A stretch of DNA of 21,898 nucleotides from FEN-1297 sp964530445 (GTDB lineage: Bacteria > Bacteroidota > Ignavibacteria > Ignavibacteriales > Ignavibacteriaceae): the NCBI GenBank assembly GCA_964530445.1, contig CAZHBJ010000040.1:1-21898 (forward strand), read 5' to 3'. The notes under the pieces are model-generated. The model ran no database searches, had not been told where the DNA came from, and saw only the letters and a list, made by a program, of their open reading frames with translations. Positions 14,630-21,850 of the stretch are shown here, in pieces (position 1 is the first letter of the stretch; every line of letters starts with the position of its first letter). The position numbers were made by a program, and so were the translations under genes.

Positions 14630-16657
14630 ATGAAATATAAATTTAAGCTTCAGCCTAAAATTGTTATTGTAATTTCCGTCATTATCGGTATAGTTATGAT
14701 AACCTCCGCATATTTCGAGTTGAATGAAAGTAAAAAGGAAATTTTTCGTGTTCTTTCCGAGCAGTCTTCATCCCTAATTGAAACAATCTCTTTAAGCAGT
14801 GTTAATACTTTGAATGCAAGCGATGAAATTGAGAATTTAATCGCAGTTCGTCTTCTGGATAATGCAAGGCTTATAAGAAGTTTGGACAGTTTAAACTTAC
14901 TTACGCGTTCGAAATTAATTCAATTAGGAAAAGAAAATAATCTATTCAGAATAAACATCTTTAATAAAAAAGGGGATCGAGTTTTAACAAACCGTGTTCC
15001 GCTTCCCGGGCATATTCACCCGGAAGAAAGGGTTAACCGTTATAATCAGCTTAAGTCAATTTTAACGGGAAAAACCAAACAATTAATTATAGGACTGAAA
15101 AATTCCGAATACAGCAACGAAGAAAGATTTTCAGTTGCCATTGCAAGAGCATTTAATAAAGGTGCAATTGTACTTAATCTTGATGCAAAAGATTTTTTAG
15201 AGTTCAGAAAGAAAATAGGAATAGGCAGAATAATACAAGATATAGCAGATAATTCGGGTATTGAATATATAGCTCTTCAGGATACTATTGGAATTCTTGC
15301 TGCAAGCAACTCCGTAAAATCTATGGACCCAATTGAGGGAGATAAATTTCTTGAAAATGCTGAAAAATCGGATTCAACATTTATGAGGATATCAAAATTC
15401 AATGGGCATGAGATATATGAGGTTGTAAAGCGCCTGGAATTCGATAATGATGTTGTGGGAATATACAGGCTGGGAATATCACTAGACGAAGTAAAAAGTC
15501 TGGAAGCAAGAATGTATAGGCGTATAATAATAATTTCAATAATATTAGCCGCAATATCCATAATAGTTTTAAGTATAATTTTCACTACCCAAAATTTACA
15601 AGCGGTATCAAATGAGTTCGGGAAATTTAAAACCTTTACCGGCACCATATTGGAAGATATGAGGGAAGCTGTTATAGTGGTTAATAATGAATTTTCAATT
15701 ACTCTTTTTAATAAATCCGCTGAAGAATTATTTAAGATCAAACGTGATAAAGTAATTGGTCAGAATCTAAGATATTTTTTAGATGGAAAATTAACCTTTA
15801 TTTTGGATGCGGCAAAAACAAGTGATAATAATACGGCAGATATTCGGCAGACAGTTGAAATAAATAACCAGACCAAATTCTTAAGCTTAAGCTTTACTAA
15901 AAATTTAAATGACCAAAATATAATTGAGAATTATACGATAGTTATAAACGATTTTACCGAAAGAAAGAACCTGGAAGAACAATCTAAAAGACAGGAAAAA
16001 CTTTCGGCAATGGGTGAGCTTGCTTCCGGCGTTGCGCATGAGATACGGAACCCGATAAATGCAATAGGAATGATTGCCCAACGATTAAACAAGGAATTTT
16101 CACCTAATAAAGATCCGGAAGAGTATAATTCGATTTTAAATGTTTTAAAAGATGAAGTTACCCGCATTAATAAAATTATAACTCAATTTTTAAATTATGC
16201 AAAACCCCTGGAAATTGAGCCCAAGATTATTGAAGCTAACGAATATTTCGAAGACATTTACAGGCTCTATGTCGATCAGTCAAAATTAAAAAAAATAAAT
16301 CTTCAAAAATTATCTTCGGATTCCATCAAGATAAGAATTGATCCTGAACTTATGAAACAAGCATTAATGAATATTGTTCAAAATGCAATTGATGCAGTTG
16401 ATGAAAATGGTTTTGTAAATATCAATTATTATAAATCAGCCAATTTGCTTAATATCGTAATTGAAGATAACGGCAAAGGAATTGAGGAGAACCAGTTAAA
16501 GAGAATTTTCGATCTTTACTTTACTACAAAGAAAGAGGGAAATGGTTTGGGACTAAGTATTTCTCAAAAAATTGTTAATCAACATAATGGCACGATAATA
16601 GTAGAAAGTAAAATGAATCATGGGACAAAATTTATAATAAAAATACCGGCCAAATGA
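14630..16657 (+). CDS. Membrane sensor histidine kinase (NtrB/ZraS/AtoS-like)
   Basis: The 675-residue protein has TM1 at about 11-28, a large periplasmic sensor of about 260 residues (double-Cache-like: helical start, SLSSVNTLN, strands FRINIFNKKGDRVLTN and GIEYIALQDTIGILAAS), TM2 at about 298-318, then a PAS domain (about 338-445, ILEDMREAVIVVNNEFSITLFN) with no HAMP between. The kinase core has H-box SGVAHEIRNP (His470), N-box NIVQNAIDAV (581-590), G1 EDNGKGI and G2 GNGLGLSI. This is the architecture of kinases paired with sigma-54 activators. It overlaps the response regulator gene by 4 bases (ATGA). The signal is unknown; flanking exported target genes suggest an envelope or ion cue. No ribosome site is clear before the ATG. 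Confidence 0.93.
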   Translation: MKYKFKLQPKIVIVISVIIGIVMITSAYFELNESKKEIFRVLSEQSSSLIETISLSSVNTLNASDEIENLIAVRLLDNARLIRSLDSLNLLTRSKLIQLGKENNLFRINIFNKKGDRVLTNRVPLPGHIHPEERVNRYNQLKSILTGKTKQLIIGLKNSEYSNEERFSVAIARAFNKGAIVLNLDAKDFLEFRKKIGIGRIIQDIADNSGIEYIALQDTIGILAASNSVKSMDPIEGDKFLENAEKSDSTFMRISKFNGHEIYEVVKRLEFDNDVVGIYRLGISLDEVKSLEARMYRRIIIISIILAAISIIVLSIIFTTQNLQAVSNEFGKFKTFTGTILEDMREAVIVVNNEFSITLFNKSAEELFKIKRDKVIGQNLRYFLDGKLTFILDAAKTSDNNTADIRQTVEINNQTKFLSLSFTKNLNDQNIIENYTIVINDFTERKNLEEQSKRQEKLSAMGELASGVAHEIRNPINAIGMIAQRLNKEFSPNKDPEEYNSILNVLKDEVTRINKIITQFLNYAKPLEIEPKIIEANEYFEDIYRLYVDQSKLKKINLQKLSSDSIKIRIDPELMKQALMNIVQNAIDAVDENGFVNINYYKSANLLNIVIEDNGKGIEENQLKRIFDLYFTTKKEGNGLGLSISQKIVNQHNGTIIVESKMNHGTKFIIKIPAK

Positions 16658-18018
16658 AGAATTTTTCTATTTTAATAATCGACGACGAGAAAGCACAGCG
16701 CGATATTTTAACGGGCTATCTTAAAAAAAAGGGCTTTAAGATTTTCTCTGCCTCCTCAGGGGAAGAGGGAATTAAAATAACAAACGAAAACTTGATTGAT
16801 ATAATACTTTCGGATTTTAAAATGCCGGGAATGACAGGGCTGGATGTGCTTAAGGAAGTTAAAAAAATAAATCCGCAAATAAGCTTTGTTATTATTACGG
16901 CTTTCGGTACGGTTGAAAATGCAGTTAAAACTATACGTTTAGGCGCCGATGATTATATTTCCAAACCAGTCGACCTGGACGAACTGGACATTTTATTAGA
17001 TAGAATTATTGAACATAAGAATTTAAAATCCGAAAACGAATTATTAAAAACTCAACTTCAGGAAAAGTATAAAATAACTTCTGTTGTATCCAACTCTCCT
17101 AAAATGGCAGAGGTAATTAGCATTGCAGCACGGGTTGCGGAAAGTAAGGCCACTGTGCTAATAACAGGTGAAAGCGGGACAGGGAAGGAAGTATTGGCTA
17201 AATCGATTCATTACTTAAGCCCCCGGAAAGATAAACCGTTTGTTGCGGTAAATATTTCGGCTCTTTCTTCTAATCTAATTGAAAGTGAGTTGTTCGGTCA
17301 TGAAAAGGGTTCTTTTACCGGCGCCGAGCGAATGAAAAAAGGCTGGTTCGAATTAGCGGACAAAGGGACAATTTTTTTAGATGAAATTGGAGATACACCG
17401 CCGTCTGCCCAGGTTAAGCTGCTGCGCGTACTTCAAGAACAGAAAATTGAAAGAGTCGGCTCAACAGAAAGTATGAGCATAGATGTGAGAGTAATTGCCG
17501 CTACAAATCAGGACCTTGAAAAGAAAATGCAGGCCGGGGAATTTAGAGAAGACCTATATTACAGGCTGAATATCGTTTCGATAAAAATTCCTGCTTTAAG
17601 AGAGAGGAGAGAAGACATTCTGCCGCTTATTGAATTATTTATATTAAAATATTCAAAGGAGAATGAAAAGCAAAACCTGGAAATTTCCAAAGAAGTTTTC
17701 GATATGCTTTTAAAATATAATTACCCCGGCAATGTCCGCGAGCTTGAAAATATTATAGAAAGAGCAGTAGTGCTTTCAAGAGGAAAAATAATTACATTAA
17801 ACGATATGCCTTTTAACATTAAAGGTTTTGTCGAAGAGAAAAGAATAAACGAAGAAGAGGAAGGCACTTTAACCGAGCAGGTGGAAGCTCTGGAAAAAAA
17901 ATTAATATATGATTCGCTGAAAAAGACGAACGGCAATCAAACAAAAGCCGGTAAGCTATTAGGCATTACGGAAAGAAATCTGAGATATAAACTAAACAAA
18001 TACGGAATTAAAAATTAA
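16654..18018 (+). CDS. Sigma-54-dependent response regulator (NtrC/ZraR/AtoC family)
   Basis: A 454-residue three-domain activator. The receiver (1-120) has acidic pocket Asp10/Asp11, phospho-acceptor Asp54 (SDFKMPGM), Thr82 and Lys104. The AAA+ domain (about 140-375) has Walker A GESGTGKE (172-179), the sigma-54 contact loop GSFTGA (219-224, the accepted variant of GAFTGA), Walker B FLDEIGD (241-247) and RVIAATNQDLEKK. The Fis-type HTH (about 425-454) reads NGNQTKAGKLLGITERNLRYKLNK. When phosphorylated by the kinase it should form a ring that opens sigma-54 promoters. Three sigma-54-like promoters with a shared upstream dyad flank it, giving an unusually direct prediction of its regulon. Confidence 0.95.
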   Translation: MKNFSILIIDDEKAQRDILTGYLKKKGFKIFSASSGEEGIKITNENLIDIILSDFKMPGMTGLDVLKEVKKINPQISFVIITAFGTVENAVKTIRLGADDYISKPVDLDELDILLDRIIEHKNLKSENELLKTQLQEKYKITSVVSNSPKMAEVISIAARVAESKATVLITGESGTGKEVLAKSIHYLSPRKDKPFVAVNISALSSNLIESELFGHEKGSFTGAERMKKGWFELADKGTIFLDEIGDTPPSAQVKLLRVLQEQKIERVGSTESMSIDVRVIAATNQDLEKKMQAGEFREDLYYRLNIVSIKIPALRERREDILPLIELFILKYSKENEKQNLEISKEVFDMLLKYNYPGNVRELENIIERAVVLSRGKIITLNDMPFNIKGFVEEKRINEEEEGTLTEQVEALEKKLIYDSLKKTNGNQTKAGKLLGITERNLRYKLNKYGIKN

Positions 18019-18025
18019 ATAAAAA

Positions 18026-18056
18026 AAGAGCTTTGATCTTCATAATCAAAGCTCTT
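18026..18056. terminator. Strong terminator between converging units
   Basis: A 12-bp perfect stem (AAGAGCTTTGAT / ATCAAAGCTCTT) with a 7-base loop. On the minus strand it is followed by seven T, ideal for ending the OB-fold protein transcript. On the plus strand it lacks a T run but may still end the kinase-regulator mRNA. Confidence 0.88.
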
Positions 18057-18095
18057 AGGCATTTATTAAAATTAACTTAAGTAGTTAAATCTCTC

Positions 18096-18503
18096 CTAAT
18101 TTTTTCTGCCTTGTTTCCCCGTTCCATTACCGCGTCGTGACCAAAGCGGTACTCCAGTGTCGCCCGTTAATTTAATAGTTTTTCCATTTTGAATTATTAC
18201 CGAAGGAAATAAATAAAGTTTGCCGTTTTGTTCGGCTACAGTTCCTTTTATCTCGGCTTTTTGTCCGGCTTTTAATTCATAATTATTTTTATTCCAAAAC
18301 CAAATCGGTCCTAGTCTTAACTCATAAGTTTTTCCGTCGGAAGATTTAATATTTGCAAGCGGGTGCTGAACATATACAATTTCGCCGGAGACGGTAATAA
18401 CTTTTGAAGATGACCATCTGTTTATTGCATTATTCTGATTCTGTGAAAAAGCGCTGATCGATAAGAACAAAGTTAAAATTATTGTTATTAATGACCTTAG
18501 CAT
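18096..18503 (-). CDS. Exported OB-fold-like protein
   Basis: 135 residues: signal peptide (MLRSLITIILTLFLSISAFSQ) then one small beta domain (about 33-115) with the order VITVSGEIVYVQHP, ANIKSSDGKTYELRLGP, an aromatic turn IWFWNKNNYELKAG, QKAEIKGTVAEQNGKLYLFPSVIIQNGKTIKL. The strand pattern and 'V.V.G.V..V' start are those of OB folds such as YgiW/BOF and the periplasmic proteins that share the ending 'GK...L.D..G.P.W'. The last 15 residues are a basic Gly-rich tail (RRGNGTGKQGRKN) similar to those of the other two small exported proteins in this region. AAGGAA is present before the ATG. It is preceded by the best sigma-54-like promoter in the window and a CGAC-N6-GTCG dyad. The function is unknown. 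Confidence 0.75.
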   Translation of the reverse strand: MLRSLITIILTLFLSISAFSQNQNNAINRWSSSKVITVSGEIVYVQHPLANIKSSDGKTYELRLGPIWFWNKNNYELKAGQKAEIKGTVAEQNGKLYLFPSVIIQNGKTIKLTGDTGVPLWSRRGNGTGKQGRKN

Positions 18504-18537
18504 TATAAATTCCTTAATTTTCAGTTCTAATAATCTT

Positions 18538-18553
18538 GCAACTCACATACCAA
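18538..18553 (-). promoter_or_regulatory. Sigma-54-like promoter P2
   Basis: On the minus strand TTGGTATG-TGAG-TTGC has the invariant GG-N10-GC spacing and a perfect -12 element. The predicted start is near 18526, about 23 bases before the OB-fold protein ATG. Confidence 0.72.
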
Positions 18554-18603
18554 AAAGATAATAATCAATTTTTGAGAGATTTTTAACATAGGCTTACTAA
18601 ACC

Positions 18604-18639
18604 CGACAATTCGGTCGAAATAGCGCGTAAAAATGGTCG
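18604..18639. promoter_or_regulatory. Enhancer-like dyads C1 and C2
   Basis: C1 (18604-18617) is a perfect CGAC-AATTCG-GTCG dyad centred 60 bases upstream of the P2 GG. A degenerate second copy, CGTA-AAAATG-GTCG (18626-18639), is centred exactly 22 bases further, the same spacing as the A1/A2 pair. Confidence 0.6.
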
Positions 18640-18644
18640 AATAA

Positions 18645-19739
18645 TTATAGCCCCCAGCCGAACGAAATCATCAATAATTGATTATTATAAATATAGAACT
18701 GATCGTTAGAGTTGTTAGTTATGTAATTAAAATTACAAGAAGCGGTTAAACCGTTTATAAAATTATGAAGATTAAACTGCAGTTCTAAACCAATGGCTGT
18801 TTGTTTATCTTTTCTGTTTTCAGATAACTCGTAACCATCTATTGTGGCAGCCGGGAGGTTATTAAAATATTTGTTATTATAAGTTACTTCAAGCCGTGCA
18901 GTTATTGCAGAAGAAATAAGTTGTGTTAAAGATAATCCTGCTTCGTAGCCTTCGTGTGAATATATATCGTTAAATATTTCTTCTTCATAATAAATTAAAC
19001 TATCCGAGCTTAAGTACCTTGTCCCGTTTGTTAAATTTTTCCGTAAATAAATGTAGCCGGCAATTCCGGTATTATCTGTAATGGATTGAGCTAAATTTAG
19101 ATATGCTCCTAACTGAGAAGAATTGTTTGCCGCATCCGGCAGAGTTGTTTTTTCAATATAATTTTTTAAATAAATTTCCGAACCGATCATCAAAGATGTT
19201 TTTGTTTCGAAAGAAGCGGAATATTTTAAGAAACCTTTGTTTTCGTAATAAGAAAATGTTGAAAGATTTTTATAATCATTTTTATTAAATAAATAACCGA
19301 TTAATAAAAAATCAGTTTCATTAACAAAATGTCTGTAGTTAGCATAAGCCGATAATTGTCCGAAATCGAATATTGCCAAATCATCCCGGTTTTTTCTAAA
19401 ACTGTAATTTACCCCTATATTTATAGGGTTTTCGTCGTCCGAAATAAAGAGAGTATTAACAGCGCCGAACTTGTGGGAGCTAGACGATTTGAAAATATTT
19501 TTTTGGAAATAACTGAAATTATTTATGTAGAAAAATTGAAGATTATTTTCATCGCTCTCAAAATCGTAGGAGGAGCTGAGTGAAAAACTATTAATGTAAT
19601 CCGGAGTTTTAAATGAATTGTTATAAATATTATCGTCGTAATAATTATTAAGCTTGGTTGAAATCGAAAATTGAGAATACAGTGGTTCTGTAAAAAAAGC
19701 TGAAAAGACTAAGAGCATGGCTTGAACATATTTTTTCAT
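18645..19739 (-). CDS. Predicted outer-membrane beta-barrel protein
   Basis: The 364-residue protein has a signal peptide (MKKYVQAMLLVFSAFFTEPLYSQ). From residue 24 onward it is a run of alternating polar/hydrophobic strands of 9-12 residues separated by short Asn/Asp/Ser turns and aromatic girdle residues, e.g. SISTKLNNYYDDNIYNN, FGAVNTLFISDDENPINIGVNYSFR, TGIAGYIYLRKNL and SAITARLEVTYNNKYF. It ends in a hydrophobic aromatic strand, MISFGWGL, as barrel proteins do. I estimate 14-18 strands, comparable to small porins or to outer-membrane beta-barrel (PorT/OMP_b-brl) families. There is no plug domain or TonB box. Its start overlaps the stop of the upstream small EF-loop protein gene by 4 bases, so the two are co-translated. 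Specific substrate or partner is unknown. Confidence 0.7.
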   Translation of the reverse strand: MKKYVQAMLLVFSAFFTEPLYSQFSISTKLNNYYDDNIYNNSFKTPDYINSFSLSSSYDFESDENNLQFFYINNFSYFQKNIFKSSSSHKFGAVNTLFISDDENPINIGVNYSFRKNRDDLAIFDFGQLSAYANYRHFVNETDFLLIGYLFNKNDYKNLSTFSYYENKGFLKYSASFETKTSLMIGSEIYLKNYIEKTTLPDAANNSSQLGAYLNLAQSITDNTGIAGYIYLRKNLTNGTRYLSSDSLIYYEEEIFNDIYSHEGYEAGLSLTQLISSAITARLEVTYNNKYFNNLPAATIDGYELSENRKDKQTAIGLELQFNLHNFINGLTASCNFNYITNNSNDQFYIYNNQLLMISFGWGL

Positions 19740-20026
19740 CTTTTTCCACCCTGGCTGCCTTGCTTGCTTTTTCCCTGCATTCTATGTCTTTTTCGAAACT
19801 TTTCGAAACTCATGCCGTTTGCTCTGTTATCACAAATGCCGTCGCCGTCTTTATCAATAAAAACGTCTTTCTTCCTTTTTTGTTTTTTAAATGATTGATT
19901 GGTCTCTTTTACAAGAGCTTTATCGTTATTATTCTTGGCTTTTACTTTTGTCGTATCGTTTTCCGAATATGCAAATGCTCCGAAACTAACCATCAATGAA
20001 AAAACTATGATATATTTGATTTTCAT
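19736..20026 (-). CDS. Small exported basic protein with one DxDxDG calcium loop
   Basis: 96 residues. A signal peptide (MKIKYIIVFSLMVSFGAFAYS) is followed by a Lys/Asn-rich linker, a KKQKRKK block, one calcium-type loop DKDGDGICD at 58-66, then RANGMSFEKFRKRHRMQ and a tail GKSKQGSQGGKR. The acidic loop is set between strongly cationic segments, which is unusual. A 10-base tandem repeat (TTTCGAAACT twice, 19791-19810) encodes the SFEKFRK part. It is the first gene of a two-gene unit with the barrel protein, translationally coupled by ATGA overlap. Upstream lie a sigma-54-like promoter and a CGAC-N6-GTCG dyad. It may be a secreted ligand or sensor subunit for the barrel or kinase; this is inference. 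No known family is recognised beyond the loop. Confidence 0.72.
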   Translation of the reverse strand: MKIKYIIVFSLMVSFGAFAYSENDTTKVKAKNNNDKALVKETNQSFKKQKRKKDVFIDKDGDGICDNRANGMSFEKFRKRHRMQGKSKQGSQGGKR

Positions 20027-20057
20027 GACTCACACTTTTATGTTCAATTTAGAAACT

Positions 20058-20073
20058 TCAAATCAAATGCCAA
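20058..20073 (-). promoter_or_regulatory. Sigma-54-like promoter P3
   Basis: On the minus strand TTGGCATT-TGAT-TTGA keeps the GG-N10-G spacing and a good -24 element but has A in place of the usual C at -12. The predicted start is near 20046, about 20 bases before the small EF-loop protein ATG. Confidence 0.55.
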
Positions 20074-20153
20074 TAAGAAAAATTATTAACTGCTTTTATT
20101 TCAGCTTCTAAATCAAATAATTAAATTATTGTTTAGACTTAAAGAAAAATAAG

Positions 20154-20167
20154 CGACCATATAGTCG
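20154..20167. promoter_or_regulatory. Enhancer-like dyad B1
   Basis: A perfect CGAC-CATATA-GTCG dyad centred 90 bases upstream of the P3 -24 GG, the same distance as A2 from P1. No second copy is visible at plus or minus 22 bases. Confidence 0.58.
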
Positions 20168-20197
20168 AGGGAAATTATAATTTTAAAAACTTTACAA

Positions 20198-20896
20198 TTA
20201 TTTCTTAAGATATCCTTTTCGTTTTTTATCCGGGAATTTTTCTATTGCATACCTCAGCATTGTTCTCGGCATAATATTGTAATGGGCTTTTAAAAACTTT
20301 TCTTCTTCTGCAAGATTTCTTTTCCCGATTTCTCTCAACATCCATCCAACTGCCTTATGGATTAAATCATGCTCATCTTTAAGTAAGAGTTTGGAAATTT
20401 TTAAACTAAAATCGAACTGATCATTTTTTATAAATTGAAATGTTGAAAGTACTGCAATTCTTCTTTCCCAAAGATTTTTTGATTTTGCAAGCTTTATTAA
20501 AATCGACTTGTCTTTGTCCATAAGATAATCGCCGACAATTTGAGGCGCGGTTAAATCAACAAGATCCCAATTATTAATGTTGTTTGTATTGTCAAGATAG
20601 ATTTTAAATATTTTCGATTTCTCTTCTTTATCCGCTTTTTGATACTTGAAAATTAATACCATTAAAGAAATGAGTCTCTTTTCATGAATTTTTGATTTCA
20701 ATAATTGTTTAATTCCATTATAAGAGATGTCCATATTACTTTTGGCAATATTTCTTAATACAGGAACTTTTATACCGATAAAAACATCACCTTCGCCGTA
20801 TTCACCGGGACCGGTTTTAAAAAATCTTTGTAAAATGTCTGCTTGTTTTTTATCCGAATTTTTATCCAGTTCTGTTTGAATTTCTTTAATGCTCAT
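20198..20896 (-). CDS. AlkD-like DNA alkylation repair glycosylase
   Basis: The 232-residue all-helical ALK/HEAT-repeat protein removes N3- and N7-alkylated bases in the cytoplasm without flipping them out. Family marks are FFKTGPGEYGEGDVFIGIKVP at the N-terminus, NNWDLVDLTAP (Trp110 and Asp114 correspond to the catalytic-pocket Trp and Asp of Bacillus AlkD), LWERRIAVLSTF (Arg145/146), and HKAVGWMLREIGKR (Trp185), then MPRTMLRYAIEKFP. All pocket residues are present, so activity is likely. The ribosome site AAGGAG lies 8 bases before the ATG. It is transcribed divergently from the CHRD gene across a 183-base gap. It is downstream-adjacent to the sigma-54 regulon region but has no sign of belonging to it. 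Confidence 0.9.
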   Translation of the reverse strand: MSIKEIQTELDKNSDKKQADILQRFFKTGPGEYGEGDVFIGIKVPVLRNIAKSNMDISYNGIKQLLKSKIHEKRLISLMVLIFKYQKADKEEKSKIFKIYLDNTNNINNWDLVDLTAPQIVGDYLMDKDKSILIKLAKSKNLWERRIAVLSTFQFIKNDQFDFSLKISKLLLKDEHDLIHKAVGWMLREIGKRNLAEEEKFLKAHYNIMPRTMLRYAIEKFPDKKRKGYLKK

Positions 20897-21079
20897 ATTG
20901 CTTCTCCTTTTGAATAAAATCTGTTTATTCTCATTTAATTTGAATTTCGTTTAAATGCTTAACGGATAATAATTTTTACCGGCATTATTATCTTCTTCAT
21001 CACAAAAGAAAAGATTCCCTATTAGTACTTTCAAAATTACACATTAAATAAATTATAAAACAAACATAGGAGGCGATCA

Positions 21080-21589
21080 ATGAAACGTATCTTAATTTTG
21101 ATGATTTCGATGGCAGTAACTGCATTATTCACAAATTTCAGTTTGCAGCCGGGAAACAGATTAGATTATCAAAGCCATTCTAAAAGTGACTCTGCAAAAG
21201 TGATAAAGGCAAATAATAATGAATTTTCTGCTAAACTCACTGGAAAACAAGTAGTACCGGCAGTTAAAACAAAAGCTTACGGTAGTGCGGTATTTAAGTT
21301 TAGTAAAGACGGAAAATCGATGTGGTATAAACTGGTTGTACACAATATTGATAAAGTAATTATGGCGCATATACATCATGCTGCAGCTGGCAAGGATGGC
21401 CCGATTGCCGTTTGGCTGTATAAAGGGAAAGTTACTGGAAAAGTAAACGGGGTGCTTGCTAAAGGAACTATAACAAATAAAAAGGTTAATCTTGCAAATT
21501 TAAAAAAATGGATTGAAAGCGGCGATGCATATGTATTAGTACATACAAAAGCATACCCCAACGGAGAGATAAGGGGTATAATAAAATAA
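21080..21589 (+). CDS. Exported CHRD-domain protein
   Basis: 169 residues. A signal peptide (MKRILILMISMAVTALFTNF) and a short linker are followed by a full CHRD domain at about 48-168: FSAKLTGKQVVPAVKTKAYGSAVF, MWYKLVVHNIDKVIMAHIHHAAAGKDGPIAVWLY and the ending YVLVHTKAYPNGEIRGII. The domain was named from chordin; in bacteria it occurs in secreted or surface proteins of unknown activity. The conserved His residues in AHIHH and LVHT may bind a metal. It has the best Shine-Dalgarno in the window (AGGAGG, 6 bases before ATG), so high expression is likely. No terminator is obvious after the stop. Confidence 0.9.
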   Translation: MKRILILMISMAVTALFTNFSLQPGNRLDYQSHSKSDSAKVIKANNNEFSAKLTGKQVVPAVKTKAYGSAVFKFSKDGKSMWYKLVVHNIDKVIMAHIHHAAAGKDGPIAVWLYKGKVTGKVNGVLAKGTITNKKVNLANLKKWIESGDAYVLVHTKAYPNGEIRGIIK

Positions 21590-21734
21590 ATTGAAATCCC
21601 CGTAAATAAATTGTAGCTTTATTTCAGCTGCGTGGAAAGAGAGTTAGTACTTTAATTATCGACCTCCCAATTATTAATTACTTTCTGCGCGGCTTTTTTA
21701 TAATTTCTTTTCTGTTTTTCTACGACATTATGTC

Positions 21735-21850
21735 ACCTCTTCGAGGTTTAGTTACCTTTTTTAATAAGGTCCTTTATAATAATTTCAACCCTTCGGGTTT
21801 TGAGAACTATTTCTCCTTTTTGCATGAAATAAATTAAACGCCAAAGGCGT
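21735..21850. repeat. Array of three 13-base hairpins, 51-52 base period
   Basis: The hairpins are ACCTC-TTC-GAGGT (21735-21747), AACCC-TTC-GGGTT (21787-21799) and ACGCC-AAA-GGCGT (21838-21850). Each has a 5-bp stem and a 3-base loop, with different stem sequences but the same size and spacing. The first is abutted by an 11-base dyad GACATTATGTC (21724-21734). The 21590-21898 stretch has no supportable gene; it looks like intergenic repeat debris. Confidence 0.6.

Noticed and set aside
15277..15741. A 154-codon minus-strand ORF inside the histidine kinase gene.
   Set aside because: The kinase reading frame has all family motifs intact across this region; the antisense frame has no recognisable domain or ribosome site.
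19791..19810. Tandem 10-base repeat TTTCGAAACT, first considered as a regulatory direct repeat.
   Set aside because: It lies inside the small EF-loop protein gene and simply encodes the similar SFEK/FRK residues.
21000..21079. Searched for a sigma-54 promoter and CGAC-N6-GTCG dyad upstream of the CHRD gene, to see if it joins the nearby regulon.
   Set aside because: A GGCATT occurs at about 20981 but there is no G at the -12 spacing and no dyad.
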